From Chitinophagaceae bacterium (lineage in GTDB: Bacteria; Bacteroidota; Bacteroidia; Chitinophagales; Chitinophagaceae), in NCBI GenBank assembly GCA_947378615.1, contig CANCKV010000127.1, positions 1-7,987 on the forward strand: a DNA stretch of 7,987 nucleotides, in the 5' to 3' direction. Under the pieces are notes generated by a model, which saw nothing but the letters and a program-made list of their open reading frames with translations, was not told the DNA's origin and did no database searches. Below, piece by piece: positions 6,301 through 7,987 of this stretch. Both the position numbers and the translations under genes were made by a program. Each line of letters starts with the position of its first letter. Position 1 is the first letter of the stretch.

Positions 6301-6722
6301 AAACACTCTCAAAAGAGGAATTAAAGAAGTTTATGGAAAGGAATAATCTAGACAACCCTTTTCCAAAAATGGATATTCCAGACTATATCTTAGAATCAGA
6401 TAGAGAAATTGGGGTCTATTACAATCAATTTGAAGGTACTGAGATGATAATTGAATTTGATGATGTAACAAATGGCTTGCAAAAACATTTTATGAAATTG
6501 AAGGAGGATGAGAAGGAGGCAATTTGGCAACTGATTACCTCTAATAATATTAGTGTAAACTTTGTAAATAAGCTAATTGGTAAATATGGCAGTAATTCAA
6601 TTGCCACCACTTTCTTTATTGACAATGAACCGAATCTGATTGAATATCTATTGCATAAATACAAAGGACATTTTTATCTGAATAGATATCCGTTTATAAG
6701 TTTTTCGGAAGATGAAGATTAG
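6261..6722 (+). CDS. hypothetical protein (main body; true start possibly at 6202 through a frameshift)
   Basis: I recognise no family. The 153-codon frame has no signal peptide and no membrane helix, so a soluble cytoplasmic protein is expected. It is rich in Lys, Glu and Asn, with an amphipathic start (KLETLSKEELKKFMERNN, 12-29), a middle section YYNQFEGTEMIIEFDDVTNGL at 54-74 in two parts, a helical stretch LKEDEKEAIWQLI, and an acidic end (SFSEDED). The first ten or so residues (MAAAFQKYDR) may not be genuine, because the alternative frame from 6202 reads better over the same bases. It is followed after 46 bases by the 173-residue gene on the same strand, probably in one transcript from the promoter at 6145-6174. 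Confidence 0.6.
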   Translation: MAAAFQKYDRQKLETLSKEELKKFMERNNLDNPFPKMDIPDYILESDREIGVYYNQFEGTEMIIEFDDVTNGLQKHFMKLKEDEKEAIWQLITSNNISVNFVNKLIGKYGSNSIATTFFIDNEPNLIEYLLHKYKGHFYLNRYPFISFSEDED

Positions 6723-6724
6723 TG

Positions 6725-6747
6725 GTTAGTTATAAGTTGTTAGTTAT
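6725..6747. repeat. 14-base-period repeat (GTTAGTTAT twice) between two genes
   Basis: GTTAGTTAT occurs at 6725-6733 and 6739-6747, with a 14-base period and AAGTT in between. It lies in the 46-base gap between the stop at 6722 and the ATG at 6769. The sequence differs from the repeat at 4731-4763, but period and position before a start codon are alike. Confidence 0.5.
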
Positions 6748-6768
6748 TAATAAAAAAATGAATTATAT

Positions 6769-7290
6769 ATGGGAATAGTAAAAAGCATGACAATGGGAGT
6801 AAATAACTTTACCTTGTATCAATTGAAAGATAAAAGAAATGCGGAAAATAATGTTCAATATATTGCTGTAGATAACGAACAACAAGTATATGTGTCTTTT
6901 GGGATGTACGCTTTTACAATTGACCATTATGAATTTCAAGTTTCAACAGATTTGAAAGAATTATACGTTTCAACCGAGGCAGGTTTTCAATTTGATTTCT
7001 TGGCTTTTTATAGGTTTATCCGATCAACTTTTGATGAAATTAGTTTTTCATTTTTACTGAGTACCGAATACGAATCAACTACAATGACAATTGATATTGA
7101 AAGTTTCGATAGATATATTGAAATGATTTCAGACAATGAAATGTTTACTATTGCAATAACACCCGATACCGAATATATGGAGAATAGTTATACCCTTAAA
7201 CAGTTTCAAAAAATATATAAAGATATACTCATGTTAATTGTCAATGTAACTACGTTTGAAAGGTTATTAAATAATGGTGAGATAGTGTAA
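6769..7290 (+). CDS. hypothetical acidic soluble protein, 173 residues
   Basis: No family is recognised. The protein begins MGIVKSMTMGVNNFTLYQLKD and contains no Cys. It is rich in Phe, Tyr, Glu and Asp, for example YVSFGMYAFTIDHYEFQ (51-67) and FQFDFLAFYRFIRSTFDE. No signal peptide or clear transmembrane helix is present; the C-terminal hydrophobic segment (YKDILMLIVNVTTF) is short and reads as a buried helix. Alternating hydrophobic and polar residues in the first 110 positions suggest mostly beta structure, followed by helices. It lies on the same strand as its neighbours and 46 bases after the preceding frame. Its stop overlaps the open frame of the next fragment. GC is about 29 percent by hand count over sample lines, like the rest of the window. 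Confidence 0.65.
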   Translation: MGIVKSMTMGVNNFTLYQLKDKRNAENNVQYIAVDNEQQVYVSFGMYAFTIDHYEFQVSTDLKELYVSTEAGFQFDFLAFYRFIRSTFDEISFSFLLSTEYESTTMTIDIESFDRYIEMISDNEMFTIAITPDTEYMENSYTLKQFQKIYKDILMLIVNVTTFERLLNNGEIV

Positions 7291-7840
7291 GATAAAAGAA
7301 CTTCCTATAGATTTGATAACTTATGAAAAGTTGTCAAATCTTGATACGGAGGCCCAAACGAACCAAAAGAAGAGAATAAATGAATTTAAGAGTGATTGTT
7401 TGATTTGGATGTTATTCAATGGTAGCAACCTAACTGCAAGTGCAAATGATTTGGAATGGAATGGCAAGAAATGGAGTATTGTCAATCATTTTATACCCTT
7501 TACCGAGGAAGAAGTCGGTGCCCCCGACCGCTTTGAGAGTGATTTTATGGTACAGTATCTATCGGATAAAACTTTAAGTTCCGAAGCCCAACAAGTAATG
7601 GAAGCAGGTAAAGGATTATGGAAAGCTTATTTCGAACATACTGATACTCGCAACGTAAGGGATGAATTGAAGTTAAACCGTGCAGATGTGGGTTGGTATC
7701 AGGTGCGAAAAGCCCTTCAAGCTCGCAATGCAAGTGGCGATTTTATTCCTGTAAGTTTCAAACCCTTTGAAGAATCATATAAGGCACTCTCCAAAAAGCT
7801 GCAACCGATGGTGTATGAGTTGGGGTTCTTAAAAATTTAA
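7286..7840 (+). pseudogene. C-terminal remnant of a larger protein, possibly a restriction-modification (Eco57I-like) protein
   Basis: The frame is open from just behind a TAG at 7283-7285 to the TAA ending at 7840, about 184 codons. It has no ATG before residue 33 of the part counted from a TTG at 7313, and coding-like sequence (KIKELPIDLITYEKLSNLD) runs right up to the upstream stop. This suggests a gene that lost its N-terminal part. Readable blocks are CLIWMLFNGSNLTASANDLEWNGKKW, IPFTEEEVGAPDRFESDFM, KGLWKAYFEH, ELKLNRADVGWYQVRKALQARN and KKLQPMVYELGFL, quoted here as short segments. From memory these resemble the far C-terminal end of large proteins found beside DNA methylases, but no catalytic motif is in the fragment, so this is uncertain. 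GC is about 39 percent against about 29 percent for the gene before it, which hints at a foreign origin. Confidence 0.5.
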
Positions 7841-7856
7841 AATAAAATGATGGACT

Positions 7857-7987
7857 ATGTGTAAAATAGCTAAAGAATTAAAATTAGGTACCAACGACGG
7901 GACACAAACAAACGATACTTGGTCTTATTATAGATTAGTGGAAGGAGAAAAAGATGACTATTATGGTCAAAATTTATGGATGGAACA
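7857..7987 (+). CDS. hypothetical protein, N-terminal part (3' end outside window)
   Basis: An ATG at 7857, 16 bases after the stop of the preceding fragment, opens a frame that stays open to the edge (43 full codons): MCKIAKELKLGTNDGTQ, then TWSYYRLVEGEKDDYYGQN and LWME. An in-frame TGA at 7848-7850 makes this the first start. No signal peptide is present. The close spacing suggests co-transcription with the preceding frame. No family can be named from so short a piece. Confidence 0.5.
   Translation, partial: MCKIAKELKLGTNDGTQTNDTWSYYRLVEGEKDDYYGQNLWME

Noticed and set aside
6425..6664. A 79-codon minus-strand frame opposite the 153-codon gene
   Set aside because: It has shadow composition (Ser, Ile, Leu, Phe rich) and no promoter or sensible start context; the plus strand is better supported.
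7545..7733. A 62-codon minus-strand frame opposite the C-terminal fragment
   Set aside because: The plus-strand frame over the same bases has conserved-looking protein blocks; the antisense frame does not.
1..7987. tRNA or rRNA genes, CRISPR arrays, insertion sequences
   Set aside because: I saw no cloverleaf-like or rRNA-like sequence, no regularly spaced direct repeats of CRISPR size, and no transposase frame in the window.

Overview
This AT-rich window (about two thirds A+T) looks like chromosomal DNA of a Bacteroidota bacterium. The grounds are a DUF5686-type outer-envelope protein with a carboxypeptidase-regulatory-like domain, a fused SpmA-SpmB-type membrane protein, start codons without Shine-Dalgarno sequences, and at least one good match to the Bacteroidota promoter pattern (TTTG, about 18 bases, TAnnTTTG). 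The genus cannot be told from the sequence.

The left half is read from the minus strand. From left to right it holds: the N-terminal part of an exported DUF5686 protein cut by the window edge; a complete NifS/IscS-like cysteine desulfurase; a non-coding stretch of about 500 bases with a striking 55-base REP-like hairpin; an exported beta-lactamase-fold serine hydrolase whose catalytic SxxK lysine is replaced by Gln; and a small membrane protein with three predicted helices. These genes are separated by 200 to 500 bases, so they are probably not one operon and no common pathway is visible. The stretch 3900-4181 between the hydrolase start and the small membrane gene is extremely AT-rich; I see no gene in it, only a 10-base inverted repeat.

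The right half is read from the plus strand. It begins with the fused SpmA/SpmB-type nucleoside-recognition (Gate) membrane protein, divergent from the small membrane gene. After a 160-base gap containing a convincing promoter and an overlapping inverted repeat comes an accessory-looking block of unrecognised genes: a gene that appears frameshifted near its 5' end, a 173-residue acidic protein, a richer-GC fragment that looks like the C-terminal end of a much larger protein (possibly a restriction-modification protein) with no proper start, and the first 43 codons of a further gene cut by the window edge.

The most noteworthy observations are the REP-like hairpin, the promoter/operator in front of the apparently frameshifted gene, the catalytic-lysine loss in the serine hydrolase, the orphan C-terminal fragment, and two unrelated 14-base-period tandem repeats lying just before start codons. 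I do not see a demonstrable new system. The block 6202-7987 is the best place to look, but its function is unresolved.
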